Source: an uncultured Pelagibacteraceae bacterium
GTDB taxonomy: Bacteria > Pseudomonadota > Alphaproteobacteria > Pelagibacterales > Pelagibacteraceae
Assembly (NCBI GenBank): GCA_902603905.1
Contig: CACKWM010000002.1
Span: 62,001-126,000, forward strand
Reading direction: 5' to 3'
Length of the DNA stretch: 64,000 nt
Shown: positions 18,311 through 28,014 of the stretch, in pieces
Layout of the letters: each line of letters begins with the position of its first letter
How positions within the stretch are numbered: the first letter of the stretch is position 1
Made by a program: the position numbers and the translations under genes
Notes under the pieces: generated by a model
The model's input: only the letters and a program-made list of their open reading frames with translations
What the model was told of the DNA's origin: nothing
Databases searched by the model: none

Positions 18311-20240
18311 AAGCGCTTTTTTCTTTATTTTCGTCTTTTACTTCTTCAAAGTCTGCATCAACAACATTGTCGTCTTTTTTTCCTTTATCATCTTTTTTAG
18401 CATCACCTTTAGAAGCGTCAGGCTTTGCATCTTTTTGTTGAGATTTATAGATTGCTTCACCTAATTTCATAGAAGACTGTACTAAATCTTGAGTTTTCTT
18501 TTTAATATCTTCTAAATCAGTTCCTTTAAGAGAATTTCTTAAATTTGCAGCTGACATTTCTATAGCTTTTTTATCAGCTTCAGAAACTTTAGCGCCATGT
18601 TCTTTCAGATTCTTTTCAGTAGAATGTAAAAGAGTATCAGCTTGATTTCTTGCATCAACTGACTCTCTTTTTTTCTTATCAGCTTCTTTATTTGCTTCAG
18701 CGTCTTTGACCATTTTGTTAATTTCTTCTTCACTTAAACCACCAGAAGCTTGAATTTGAATTTTTTGCTCTTTACCAGTTCCTTTATCTTTTGCTGAAAC
18801 ATTAACTATTCCATTTGCATCAATATCAAAGGTTACTTCAATTTGAGGAACACCTCTTTGAGCTGGAGCAATTCCAACTAATTCAAAATTTCCAAGCAAT
18901 TTATTGTCAGAGGCCATTTCTCTTTCTCCCTGTAAAACTCTTATGGATACAGCGGGCTGATTGTCTTCAGCTGTTGAGAAAACTTGGCTTTTTTTAGTTG
19001 GTATTGTTGTGTTTTTATCAATTAATCTTGTTGATACGCCTCCCAAAGTTTCAATTCCAAGTGACAAAGGTGTAACGTCAAGAAGAAGAACATCTTTAAC
19101 ATCACCCTGGAGAACTCCTGCTTGTATTGCTGCTCCCATAGCAACAACTTCATCAGGGTTAACACTTTTATTTGGATCTTTACCAAAGAAATTTTTAACT
19201 TGTTCAATAACTTTTGGCATTCTAGTCATACCACCAACCATTATAACTTCATTAATTTCACCAGCAGTTAAACCAGCATCTTTTAATGCAGTTTTGCAAG
19301 GAGGTAATGTTCTTGCAATTAAATCTTCTACTAAAGCTTCCAATTTAGCTCTAGTCATTTTTAAATTAATATGTTTAGGGCCAGTTTTATCAGCAGTGAT
19401 GAAAGGTAGATTAACTTCCGTTTGAGTAGCAGAAGATAATTCTATCTTAGCCTTTTCAGCAGCTTCTTTTAATCTTTGAAGAGCTAATTTATCTGTTTTT
19501 AAATCTACACCATTATCTTTTTTAAATTCATTAACTAAGTAATCAACAATTGTATTATCAAAGTCTTCACCACCTAAAAAAGTATCTCCATTAGTTGATT
19601 TAACTTCAAATACACCATCGCCTAATTCAAGAATTGAAACATCAAATGTTCCTCCTCCTAAATCATATACTGCAATTTTTTTATTTGCTTTTTTATCTAG
19701 TCCATAAGCTAAAGAGGCGGCAGTTGGTTCATTTATAATTCTTAAAACTTCTAAGCCAGCAATTTTACCTGCATCTTTTGTTGCTTGTCTTTGTGCATCA
19801 TTAAAGTATGCTGGAACTGTAATTACTGCTTTTGATACTTCTTGACCCAAATATTTTTCTGCAGTTTCTTTCATTTTTTGAAGTATGAATGCAGAAATTT
19901 GAGACGGTGAATATTTTTTTCCTTTTGCTTCAATCCAAGCATCACCTTTTTCTGAATTAATTATTTTAAAAGGAGCTGATTCAATATCTTTTTTAACTGT
20001 AGAATCTTCAAAATTTCTTCCAATTAATCTTTTAACAGCAAAAATTGTATTTTCAGGATTTGTTACCGCTTGCCTTTTAGCTGGTTGACCAATTAATTTT
20101 TCATCAGTATCAGTAAATGCTACAACAGAAGGAGTTGTTCTTGCTCCTTCAGCATTTTCCAAAACTTTTGCCTGTGCACCTTCCATTATGGATACACATG
20201 AATTTGTTGTTCCTAAATCTATTCCTATTACTTTACTCAT
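18309..20240 (-). CDS. dnaK: Chaperone DnaK (Hsp70)
   Basis: 643 residues. The N-terminal ATPase domain begins [17 protein letters not shown], contains [20 protein letters not shown] near 146-165 and [14 protein letters not shown] near 192-205. The substrate-binding domain and the lid follow; the C-terminal tail is rich in lysine, aspartate and glutamate. It is the central protein-folding Hsp70, working with GrpE and DnaJ encoded on either side. A Shine-Dalgarno AGAGGAA and an alphaproteobacterial RpoH promoter lie just upstream. Confidence 0.99.
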   Translation of the reverse strand: MSKVIGIDLGTTNSCVSIMEGAQAKVLENAEGARTTPSVVAFTDTDEKLIGQPAKRQAVTNPENTIFAVKRLIGRNFEDSTVKKDIESAPFKIINSEKGDAWIEAKGKKYSPSQISAFILQKMKETAEKYLGQEVSKAVITVPAYFNDAQRQATKDAGKIAGLEVLRIINEPTAASLAYGLDKKANKKIAVYDLGGGTFDVSILELGDGVFEVKSTNGDTFLGGEDFDNTIVDYLVNEFKKDNGVDLKTDKLALQRLKEAAEKAKIELSSATQTEVNLPFITADKTGPKHINLKMTRAKLEALVEDLIARTLPPCKTALKDAGLTAGEINEVIMVGGMTRMPKVIEQVKNFFGKDPNKSVNPDEVVAMGAAIQAGVLQGDVKDVLLLDVTPLSLGIETLGGVSTRLIDKNTTIPTKKSQVFSTAEDNQPAVSIRVLQGEREMASDNKLLGNFELVGIAPAQRGVPQIEVTFDIDANGIVNVSAKDKGTGKEQKIQIQASGGLSEEEINKMVKDAEANKEADKKKRESVDARNQADTLLHSTEKNLKEHGAKVSEADKKAIEMSAANLRNSLKGTDLEDIKKKTQDLVQSSMKLGEAIYKSQQKDAKPDASKGDAKKDDKGKKDDNVVDADFEEVKDENKEKSA

Positions 20241-20257
20241 TTTAATTCCTCTTTTTC

Positions 20258-20285
20258 ATATAAGTGTTAATTATTGATGTACAAG
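20258..20285 (-). promoter_or_regulatory. Candidate RpoH (sigma-32) promoter of dnaK
   Basis: On the minus strand CTTG at 20285-20282, a 17-base spacer and CTTATAT at 20264-20258 exactly fit the alphaproteobacterial heat-shock consensus CTTG-N17/18-CYTATNT. The predicted start falls about ten bases before the AGAGGAA ribosome site of dnaK (start at 20240). It sits between grpE and dnaK, so dnaK can be induced separately from grpE. Confidence 0.72.
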
Positions 20286-20298
20286 CCTATTTTGTGCA

Positions 20299-20892
20299 TT
20301 ATTTCTTGCTTTTTTCTTCCTTTTTTTCAGTTTTTTTAGATACAGCGACTAATGAAGGGCGCAGCAACCTATCTTTCATTTTGAATCCTTTTTGGATTTC
20401 TTGAACAATGGTTCCAGGCTCTTTATTATTATCTTCAACTTCCATCATTGCTTGGTGCAGATTTGGATCAAGTTTTTTATCTAGAGCTACTATTTCTTCA
20501 ATGTTATTTTTTTTAAAAATAGAAATTAAATCTTTTTTTACTATATCAAGATGCTCCAATGTTTTTTTTAAAACATCAGATTCTTTTATTTTTTCATCAT
20601 TCTCTAAAGACTGTTTGGCTCGATCAAAGTTATCAATTAAATTTAAAGATTCTCTTGCAAATGAAAAGCCTCCATATTCAAATGCATCATCTTTTTCTTT
20701 TTCAAATCTTCTTCTTTGATTTTCCATTTCTGCTAATGTTCTAGCTAGTTTTTCTTCAAGTTCTTTAATTTTGTCTTCTGGTGATAATTTAACTTCCGTT
20801 TCTTTTAATTCTTCTTTCTTTTCTGAATCTGGAGTAGATTTTATTTTATTATTCTTTTTTTCCTCAGTTTTAGAGTTTTGTTCTTTTTCCAT
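20299..20892 (-). CDS. grpE: Nucleotide exchange factor GrpE
   Basis: 197 residues. A charged, low-complexity N-terminus (1-40) is followed by a long coiled coil (DKIKELEEKLARTLAEMENQ, then RRRFEKEKDDAFEYG) near 41-73, the GrpE dimer signature region, and a C-terminal beta domain with LDPNLHQAMMEV near 142 and GTIVQEIQKGFKMKDRLLRPS near 159-179. It releases ADP from DnaK. First gene of grpE-dnaK-dnaJ on the minus strand. Its start codon is inside an inverted repeat (separate entry). Confidence 0.95.
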   Translation of the reverse strand: MEKEQNSKTEEKKNNKIKSTPDSEKKEELKETEVKLSPEDKIKELEEKLARTLAEMENQRRRFEKEKDDAFEYGGFSFARESLNLIDNFDRAKQSLENDEKIKESDVLKKTLEHLDIVKKDLISIFKKNNIEEIVALDKKLDPNLHQAMMEVEDNNKEPGTIVQEIQKGFKMKDRLLRPSLVAVSKKTEKKEEKSKK

Positions 20893-20906
20893 ATAAACTT
20901 ATATGG
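20889..20906 (-). promoter_or_regulatory. Inverted repeat over the grpE start codon (possible thermosensor)
   Basis: CCATATAAACTTATATGG consists of 8-base arms around two bases. In the transcript it can fold into a seven-pair, AU-rich stem with a four-base loop, with the AUG of grpE (start at 20892) in the 3' arm. No Shine-Dalgarno is visible ahead of it. Masking the start of a heat-shock gene by a weak stem suggests RNA temperature sensing, but the same palindrome could be a DNA operator. Confidence 0.45.
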
Positions 20907-20928
20907 TAAGAAATTTCATAATTGCTAG

Positions 20929-21531
20929 ATGAAACAAAAAAAAAATATTAATATAATTGTAGGCACAAATAACGCTGGAAAATTAAGAGAAATAAAGGAT
21001 TTACTACCTAAAAATTTAATAATTTATTCACCTAAAAATTTAAAACTTAAAAGTCCAAAGGAGAATGGAAAATCATTTAAGGAAAACTCATTAATTAAAG
21101 CTAAATTTTTTTCAAAAAAGACAAAAATGGTTTGTTTGGCGGATGACTCAGGTCTTGAAATAAATATTTTAGATAAAAAACCAGGCATTTTTTCATCTAG
21201 ATGGGCAGGACCAAAAGGTAATTTTAACTTTGCAATAAAAAAAGTATTTAATGAGTTAAAAAAAAAGGATCCAAATTGGAAAAATAAAAAAATTTTAGCT
21301 CAATTTATTTGTGTTTTAACTTTGTATTGGCCTAATGGTAAATTTGTAAATTCAGTTGGAAAAGTAAAAGGTTATATTTTAAATACAAAAAGAGGAAATA
21401 ATGGTTTTGGCTATGATCCAATTTTTAAACCTTTAAACAAAAAAATTACCTTTGGTGAAATGAAACCTAAAAAAAAATATAAAATAGATCATCGTTTTCA
21501 AGCCTTTAAAAAAATTAAAAAATTTTTTTAA
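20929..21531 (+). CDS. rdgB: XTP/dITP diphosphatase (RdgB/HAM1 family)
   Basis: 200 residues. The Ham1 signatures are complete: IIVGTNNAGKLREI near 8-21 binds the triphosphate, LADDSGLEI near 66-74 gives metal and catalytic acids, PGIFSSRWAG follows near 83-92, and NNGFGYDPIF near 158-167 recognises the base. It removes ITP, dITP and XTP to keep them out of DNA and RNA. It is divergent from grpE (36-base gap) and overlaps the 3' end of the LpoA-like gene by 17 bases. Confidence 0.95.
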   Translation: MKQKKNINIIVGTNNAGKLREIKDLLPKNLIIYSPKNLKLKSPKENGKSFKENSLIKAKFFSKKTKMVCLADDSGLEINILDKKPGIFSSRWAGPKGNFNFAIKKVFNELKKKDPNWKNKKILAQFICVLTLYWPNGKFVNSVGKVKGYILNTKRGNNGFGYDPIFKPLNKKITFGEMKPKKKYKIDHRFQAFKKIKKFF

Positions 21532-22666
21532 AATTATTATCTTCAACTTTGTAAAAGTTAAGTTTGTGATTAATCTTATTATCTTTTACTTCAAATATAC
21601 CCATTTTTCCTTTAAACATGTTTTTTTCTAAAAACATTTTTTTATCAATAATAAAATCATTTTGAAGTGCTAAATAATAGACTAGTCCAATTAAATCATA
21701 ACTCAAAAATGATAATTGATTAGGATATTCCTCAAAAGTTTTGTAATAAGTTTCTATAAATTTATTATAGTTTTCTTTGTTTATTGAAGGAAAAAATATT
21801 GGCTGCAAGTTTGTTTCTTTAAGTAATGATTCATCAAACCACTGATTTAAAGTTACAAAATAAACTTTTTTTGGAGAAACATCAGTGTACAAAAGTGAAG
21901 TTGTAATGCTTTTTAAACTTTCATCAAAATCTGCTATTATGACAGAGTCAAAACCTATTTTTCCAAGTGTATGTCTTCTTTCAAGTTTTTTTATTTTTTT
22001 TTCTTTATTTGCTTCATTAGAGTTTTTTAATCTTTCTATTTCGTCCTCAAGGTTTTGTTTCCTTATATGATATTTTGTTATTTTTTCTATTTGATTTGTC
22101 AGCTTAGTTGGATCTGAATCATAATAGAAAACTTCTTTGATTTTTATTTTTGATTGCTTAATAGATTTTTCTATTTCTTCTTTGTAATTTTCTTTAGGTA
22201 TTAAAAAAATTGTTTTATTAATTTCATTTAATTTTTGAAATTTTACTATTGTTTTAAGTTGTGAATTCGAATTTATTCCTGCACTAATAATATTTTTTGG
22301 GTTTTTAATCACTTTATTGGTTAATGATAAAAAAGTTACATCTTTTAATTCATCTAAATAAATTAAATTTTCATTAAAAACTGGTCCTATAATTATTTTA
22401 ATGCCACTTTCGTAAAGTTTTTTAGCATTTTTTAAAGTTATTTCTGGGTTTGAGGCTGTGTCTTTAGGAAATATTTCTATGGATGAGTTATTAATTTTAT
22501 TTACTGCAAGCCTAACAGATTTAATAATTGATTTACCAATTTCACTATTTTCTCCAGTTATTGGAACTAATAGTCCAATTTTAATTTTTTCTTCTGCAGA
22601 TGTGTTTTGAATCGTTAAAACTGAAGTTATACAAAAGAAAATTATAATTTTAATAAATATTTTCAT
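21515..22666 (-). CDS. LpoA-like periplasmic-binding-fold protein (penicillin-binding protein activator)
   Basis: 383 residues from the ATG at 22666, where a clean signal peptide begins (MKIFIKIIIFFCITSVLTIQ, cut near SAEE). An open frame upstream to 22708 lacks such a signal. The mature N-terminus KIKIGLLVPITGENSEIGKS fits the type I periplasmic-binding fold of the branched-chain amino acid receptor/LpoA group. A charged coiled segment occurs near 215-240. There is no lipobox cysteine. It is divergent from rsmI, and a BON lipoprotein follows rsmI, as in the E. coli lpoA/rsmI/dolP neighbourhood. This context favours a role in peptidoglycan synthesis over solute transport. Confidence 0.75.
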   Translation of the reverse strand: MKIFIKIIIFFCITSVLTIQNTSAEEKIKIGLLVPITGENSEIGKSIIKSVRLAVNKINNSSIEIFPKDTASNPEITLKNAKKLYESGIKIIIGPVFNENLIYLDELKDVTFLSLTNKVIKNPKNIISAGINSNSQLKTIVKFQKLNEINKTIFLIPKENYKEEIEKSIKQSKIKIKEVFYYDSDPTKLTNQIEKITKYHIRKQNLEDEIERLKNSNEANKEKKIKKLERRHTLGKIGFDSVIIADFDESLKSITTSLLYTDVSPKKVYFVTLNQWFDESLLKETNLQPIFFPSINKENYNKFIETYYKTFEEYPNQLSFLSYDLIGLVYYLALQNDFIIDKKMFLEKNMFKGKMGIFEVKDNKINHKLNFYKVEDNNFKKIF

Positions 22667-22698
22667 TTTAATGTTATTATTATAATGATTATATTTTA

Positions 22699-23562
22699 AT
22701 GATTCCACAAAGAGACAATAAAATTAATGAAATAAAATATGGTTTATATGTTGTATCTACCCCAATTGGCAATCTAAAAGATATAACTTTAAGAGCTATC
22801 GAAATTTTAAAACAATCAGAATACATACTTTGTGAAGATACTAGAGTTTCAAAAAATTTATTAGAAAAATATAATATTAAATCAAAATTAATTTCCAATC
22901 ACAAATTTAATGAAAATAAAAATATAAATAAGATAATTCAAATTTTGAAAGCAAAAACAATTGTATCAATTATCTCTGATGCTGGAACTCCTGGTATTTC
23001 TGATCCAGGTAAAATTATAGTAAACGAATGTATTAAAAATAACATTGAAGTTTATCCAGTGCCAGGACCATCGGCAGTAACAGCTTCGGTTTCAATTAGT
23101 GGTTTTTTTGAAAAGTATTATTTTTATGGTTTTTTTCCAGAAAAAAACAAAGACATAAAAGAGGATTTTAAAATTTTGTCAAATTTGAATTGTTCAATTG
23201 TATTTTTTATTTCTCCAAAAAAAATTAATAAAGCTATTGGAGTTATAAAAAATTTTTTTTCCAATAGAAAAATATTAATTTGTAGAGAGATCTCTAAATT
23301 ATATGAAGAACACATAAGAACTAATGTAAATAAGCTTGAATTGTTTGACAAATTGCCAAAGGGGGAGCTTACAGTTGTATTATCTGAAAAATATGTAAAA
23401 AAAAATATTTACAAAAAGCTTAACGAATCAGATAAAAAAAATATTAAAAAAATGATTAAAAATTTAAGTGTAAAAGATATTATTAATTTGATTGGCCAAA
23501 ATAAAAACATTTCTAAGAAAGAGATATATAACTATTGTTTAAAATTAAAAAATGAGAAATAA
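22699..23562 (+). CDS. rsmI: 16S rRNA (cytidine1402-2'-O)-methyltransferase RsmI
   Basis: 287 residues. The tetrapyrrole-methylase fold is recognised by YVVSTPIGNLKDITLRA near 17-33, EDTRVSKNLL near 52-61, SDAGTPGISDPG near 94-105 and VYPVPGPSAVTASVSISG near 117-134. It 2'-O-methylates C1402 in the 16S rRNA decoding centre. It overlaps the dolP-like gene by 11 bases and is divergent from the LpoA-like gene. Confidence 0.96.
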   Translation: MIPQRDNKINEIKYGLYVVSTPIGNLKDITLRAIEILKQSEYILCEDTRVSKNLLEKYNIKSKLISNHKFNENKNINKIIQILKAKTIVSIISDAGTPGISDPGKIIVNECIKNNIEVYPVPGPSAVTASVSISGFFEKYYFYGFFPEKNKDIKEDFKILSNLNCSIVFFISPKKINKAIGVIKNFFSNRKILICREISKLYEEHIRTNVNKLELFDKLPKGELTVVLSEKYVKKNIYKKLNESDKKNIKKMIKNLSVKDIINLIGQNKNISKKEIYNYCLKLKNEK

Positions 23563-24145
23563 GCTTTTATTAATTTTTATAACTTTATTAATGCTTAGCA
23601 GTTGTGTAGGTACTGGTTCGAAAGGTGTTTTTGGAACAGGAGTTAGTATTGCTCTAGACCCACGATCACTTGGCACTCAAATTGATGATTCTATAATGCA
23701 AAAAAATTTAGTAACAAGATTAACATTATTAGATAAAAATTATTTTTTGTCAGTTAATGCAAAAGTTTTAGATGGACGAATATTTTTAACAGGCAAAGTT
23801 GATAATCCAGAAGAAAAATTACAAATTACAAAATCAGCTTGGGAAACAGCTGGAGTAAGATCAGTTAAAAATGATATTAAGATTAAAGAAGAATTTGATT
23901 TTAAAAGTTCAGCAAAAGATTTATTAATTACTTCGCAGTTAAGAACAGCTTTAATATTAAATAAGAATATAAAGTCAGTAAATTATAATATCGATACTTA
24001 TAAAAAGAAAATTTTTATTTATGGAATAGCAAGAAATTCTGATGAAAAAAAAGAAGTAATTGATGAAGCAAAGCAAATACTTGATGTTAAAGATGTGGTT
24101 TCTAGTATTTTGTTAGTAGAAGATTTAAGAATTCAAAAAGATTAA
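23552..24145 (+). CDS. dolP: BON-domain lipoprotein, DolP-like
   Basis: 197 residues. The signal MRNKLLLIFITLLMLSSC ends in a lipobox cysteine at 18. Two BON domains follow: the first around 45-115 (VNAKVLDGRIFLTGKVDNPE) and the second around 120-195 (KKIFIYGIARNSDEKKEVI). BON proteins bind anionic phospholipids at the outer membrane; DolP supports envelope integrity and BAM. The link to rsmI and an LpoA-like gene supports the assignment. The stop overlaps the convergent maeB stop by four bases. Confidence 0.85.
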   Translation: MRNKLLLIFITLLMLSSCVGTGSKGVFGTGVSIALDPRSLGTQIDDSIMQKNLVTRLTLLDKNYFLSVNAKVLDGRIFLTGKVDNPEEKLQITKSAWETAGVRSVKNDIKIKEEFDFKSSAKDLLITSQLRTALILNKNIKSVNYNIDTYKKKIFIYGIARNSDEKKEVIDEAKQILDVKDVVSSILLVEDLRIQKD

Positions 24146-26430
24146 TTTTTCTTACCATAATTAATCACTCCTGCAGAATAAGCAGCAATACAGGCTAAAT
24201 TCAGAATGTCTGAAGTTGAAGATCTTAAAGGTGCAATTTCAATTGGTTGACCCAATCCAATTAATAAAGGACCTATAACTTTTGCTCCACCTAATGATTT
24301 CATCATTTTATATGAAATTGCAGCACTATGCTGACCCGGCATAACTAATATATTTGCATTTCCTACTATTCCTGAAAAAGAATATAGTGACTTATATTCT
24401 TCGTTTAAGGCCACATCAGGTTGCATCTCACCATCAAATTGAAAATCGACTTTTTTATCTTGTAATATTTCTACTGCATCTCTTACATGTTTTGTACTTT
24501 CAGTTGCTGGTTGTCCAAATGTGGAATGAGAAACAAATGCAACTTTTGGATCAAAACCAAATAGTCTTACAACTCTAGCAGCTGAAATTGCTATTTCAGT
24601 AAGTTGATTTGCAGTTGGGTTTTCATGAACACTCGTATCTCCTATAAATACTGTCTTACCTTTGTTCACAACCATATTTAAACCAAACATTATTTCTCCA
24701 GATCTTGCATCAATTACTTTGTTTATTTTTTCTAATGAAGTAGCATATTTTCTAGTATTTCCAGTGACAGCACCATCAGCATCACCGCATGAAACCATAC
24801 AAGATGTCCAAATTACTCTATCATTTCTTATTAGTCGGTCACAATCTCTCTCTAACAAACCTTCTTTTCTTTGTAATTTTTTAAATAAATAATTTACATA
24901 TTTCTCTCTCTTTTTTTTGTCATTTGAATTAACTATTTCAATATTAAAATTTTCACTATAACCAATATTTTTGAGTTGTTCTTTTATTTTATCTTTTTTT
25001 CCTACTAATATAGGGATACCTAATTTGCTATTTTTAAATGCAATTGCAGCTTTTAAAGTATTTTCATCTTCACCATCTGCAAAAACAATTCTTTTTTGCG
25101 TTTTTTTTATTTGAGAATTTATTCCCTGCATTATTGTAACTGATGGATCAAGTCTTTGTTTAAGTTGTTCTTTATAATTTTCAAAATTTTTTATTTCTTT
25201 TCTTGCAACACCACTTTTAATAGCGGCTTTTGCTACTGCTACTGGAATTTCAGTAATTAATCTTGGATCAAAAGTTGAAGGAATAATATATTCTTTTCCA
25301 TATTTTGGTCTTTCACCACCCATAGCAGCAACTACCTCATCAGGAACATCTTCTCTTGCAAGAGCCGCAATAGCATTTGCAGCTGCAACCTTCATTTCTT
25401 CGTTTATTGTTTTCGCCCTAACATCTAAAGCTCCTCTAAAAATATATGGAAAACCAATTAAATTATTTACTTGGTTAGGATAGTCGGATCTTCCAGTTGC
25501 TACAATTGCATCTTTACGAACTTCTTCAACTTCTTCAGGTGTAATTTCTGGATCTGGGTTTGCACATGCAAAAATAATTGGATTTTTAGCCATTTTTTTT
25601 ACCATTTTTTTTGATAAAATACTTTTAGAAGACAATCCTAAAAAGACATCAGCACCAATAATTGCTTCATCTAGAGTTCTTTTTTTTGTTTCAATTGCAT
25701 GAGATGATTTCCATTGATTAAGATTATCTCTACCTCGATAAAGAACACCTTTACTATCAAGCATTATTATATTTTTTTGAGGAACACCGGTATTTTTTAA
25801 TAAATTAGTACAAGCTACAGCTGAAGCTCCAGCTCCATTTACAACTACTTTAATTTTTTTTATTGATTTTTTTGATATATCAAGTGCGTTAATCAATGCC
25901 GCATTAGTTATTATTGCAGTGCCGTGTTGATCATCATGAAATACTGGAATATCTAATATTTCTTTTAATTTTTCTTCAATAATAAAACAGTCGGGTGCTG
26001 CTATATCTTCTAAATTTATTCCACCAAAACTACCTGCAATATTTTTAACACTTTTAACGATTTCATTTGGGTCCGATGAGTCAATTTCAATATCAATAGA
26101 GTTAATATCTGCAAATCTTTTAAATAATACTGCTTTTCCTTCCATGACTGGTTTTGAAGCTAAAGCTCCCAAATTTCCCATTCCTAAAACTGCTGAACCA
26201 TTACTTATTACAGCTACCAAATTTCCTTTGCTTGTGTAGTCATAAGCAGCTTCCGGGTTTTCTGATATTGCTCTTACAGGTGCCGCAACTCCAGGAGAAT
26301 AAGCCAAAGCCAAATCTCTTTTTGTTGTCATAGGCTTTGACGAAATAATCTCAATCTTGCCAGATTTATTACTATTATGAAAATCTAATGCTTCTTTATC
26401 TGTGTAATGATCAATTTTTTTTTTTTTCAT
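24142..26430 (-). CDS. maeB: NADP-dependent malic enzyme with C-terminal phosphotransacetylase domain
   Basis: 762 residues, the usual size of the MaeB fusion. The malic enzyme part spans about 1-420: AYSPGVAAP near 43, the metal and substrate segment HDDQHGTAI near 161-169 and the cofactor loop VVNGAGASAVACT near 196-208. The remaining ~330 residues match the phosphotransacetylase fold (IVFADGEDENTLKAA near 449), which regulates malic enzymes of this type rather than catalysing. It decarboxylates malate to pyruvate and makes NADPH. Divergent from murJ. Confidence 0.95.
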   Translation of the reverse strand: MKKKKIDHYTDKEALDFHNSNKSGKIEIISSKPMTTKRDLALAYSPGVAAPVRAISENPEAAYDYTSKGNLVAVISNGSAVLGMGNLGALASKPVMEGKAVLFKRFADINSIDIEIDSSDPNEIVKSVKNIAGSFGGINLEDIAAPDCFIIEEKLKEILDIPVFHDDQHGTAIITNAALINALDISKKSIKKIKVVVNGAGASAVACTNLLKNTGVPQKNIIMLDSKGVLYRGRDNLNQWKSSHAIETKKRTLDEAIIGADVFLGLSSKSILSKKMVKKMAKNPIIFACANPDPEITPEEVEEVRKDAIVATGRSDYPNQVNNLIGFPYIFRGALDVRAKTINEEMKVAAANAIAALAREDVPDEVVAAMGGERPKYGKEYIIPSTFDPRLITEIPVAVAKAAIKSGVARKEIKNFENYKEQLKQRLDPSVTIMQGINSQIKKTQKRIVFADGEDENTLKAAIAFKNSKLGIPILVGKKDKIKEQLKNIGYSENFNIEIVNSNDKKKREKYVNYLFKKLQRKEGLLERDCDRLIRNDRVIWTSCMVSCGDADGAVTGNTRKYATSLEKINKVIDARSGEIMFGLNMVVNKGKTVFIGDTSVHENPTANQLTEIAISAARVVRLFGFDPKVAFVSHSTFGQPATESTKHVRDAVEILQDKKVDFQFDGEMQPDVALNEEYKSLYSFSGIVGNANILVMPGQHSAAISYKMMKSLGGAKVIGPLLIGLGQPIEIAPLRSSTSDILNLACIAAYSAGVINYGKKN

Positions 26431-26480
26431 TTAGGATAATTAGCTATACAATTGGAGCAATTTTAAGACTAATATGATTT

Positions 26481-28010
26481 ATGAACCTTATTAAGTCAAC
26501 AGGCACTTTTAGTTTTTTTACAATAATTAGCAGAATATTAGGTTACTTAAGAGATATTTTAATTGCCATATTCCTCGGGTCTGGTCCAGTCGCTGATGCT
26601 TTCTTTGTAGCATTTAGAATTCCAAACACATTTAGAAGATTATTTTCTGAAGGAACTTTTAATGCAGCTTTTGTCCCAAGTTATGCATCAGAGATAGCAA
26701 ATGGGAAAGAACAATCAGAAAAATTTGCAACAAATATATTTAGTTTATTAATTTTAAGTTTATTTTTTTTAGTTTTAATTATTGAAATACTAATGCCACT
26801 ATTTGTATTTCTTATCGCCCCTGGATTTAGCGGCAGCACAGACAAAATGAATTTAGCAATTAACTTAACAAGAATAACTTTTCCTTTTTTATTTTTTGTC
26901 AGTTTATCATCTTTTTTTTCTGCAATACTTAATTCTCATAATAGATTTGCAATTGCAGCAGCAGCTCCAATAATATTAAATTTTTTTTTAATATCAGTTT
27001 TAATTTATGGAAACATTTTAGGAGACAAACTTGTTTACTATTTATCCTATGCTGTAACTATTGCAGGCATAATTCAATTTTTATTTTTATATAAATATGT
27101 GAGAAAATTCTATTCACCTCAATTTTTATTAAAATTTTCAATTGATGAAAAAGTAAAAAAATTTTTTAAAAAACTCTTACCTAGTATTTTTTCTTCTGGT
27201 GTAACTCAAATTAATATTTTAATTGGAACTATTATTGCATCATTTCAAGCGGGTGCAGTTTCTTATCTTTATTATGCAGATAGAATTTACCAAATAAATT
27301 TGGCAATCGCAGGAATAGCAATCGGAACAGTAATTTTACCACAACTCTCTAAATACATTCAAAATGAAGATACTGAGAAAATAATTATGATACAAAATAA
27401 AGCACTAGAGCTAAGTTTATTTTTAAGTATTCCTGCTGCTGTAGCTTTATTAATAGCTTCAGAAGAAATTATATCAGCGTTATTTGGTTATGGTTCTTTT
27501 GATGAAGATGGAGTTAAAAATTCTGCAAAAGCGTTATTTTATTTTGCATTAGGTTTGCCAGCATTTTCATTAATAAAAGTATTTTCAAGTTTTTTCTTTG
27601 CGAGACATAATACTAAATTACCATTTTATATTTCATTAATTGCAGTTTTATTAAATATTATTATTAGTGTTATTTTTTTTAAAAAAATTGGATTTATAAT
27701 TATTCCTATTGCAACAACTATATCGTCTTGGTTTAATTCTATTTTATTATTTATTTTTTTAAAAAAAGAAAATTTATTTAAATTTAATTTAATTTTTTTC
27801 TCTAGATTTATAAGAATAATTTTTTCCGTGATTGTTATGGGCTTTTTCTTTAATTATTTAATTATTTATTTTGCATCAAATCTGGCTTTTGAACAAAGTT
27901 ATAAATCAGCCTATTTAGTTGGATTGATATTAATTGGTTTAATTTCTTACTTACTGGTTTCGATTTTTATCAAGGCTTTTAAAATTAGCGATATTAATCT
28001 AAAGTATTAA
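26481..28010 (+). CDS. murJ: Lipid II flippase MurJ
   Basis: 509 residues, with about 14 predicted membrane helices. The conserved N-terminal block [20 protein letters not shown] continues with [15 protein letters not shown] (near 34-70) and carries the essential arginines and glutamate. It moves undecaprenyl-linked peptidoglycan precursor across the inner membrane. It is followed four bases later by trpS, probably as one transcript. Confidence 0.94.
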   Translation: MNLIKSTGTFSFFTIISRILGYLRDILIAIFLGSGPVADAFFVAFRIPNTFRRLFSEGTFNAAFVPSYASEIANGKEQSEKFATNIFSLLILSLFFLVLIIEILMPLFVFLIAPGFSGSTDKMNLAINLTRITFPFLFFVSLSSFFSAILNSHNRFAIAAAAPIILNFFLISVLIYGNILGDKLVYYLSYAVTIAGIIQFLFLYKYVRKFYSPQFLLKFSIDEKVKKFFKKLLPSIFSSGVTQINILIGTIIASFQAGAVSYLYYADRIYQINLAIAGIAIGTVILPQLSKYIQNEDTEKIIMIQNKALELSLFLSIPAAVALLIASEEIISALFGYGSFDEDGVKNSAKALFYFALGLPAFSLIKVFSSFFFARHNTKLPFYISLIAVLLNIIISVIFFKKIGFIIIPIATTISSWFNSILLFIFLKKENLFKFNLIFFSRFIRIIFSVIVMGFFFNYLIIYFASNLAFEQSYKSAYLVGLILIGLISYLLVSIFIKAFKISDINLKY

Positions 28011-28014
28011 CTTT

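Noticed and set aside
20240-20300. CIRCE element controlling the dnaK operon
   Set aside because: The TTAGCACTC-N9-GAGTGCTAA repeat is absent; an RpoH-type promoter is present instead.
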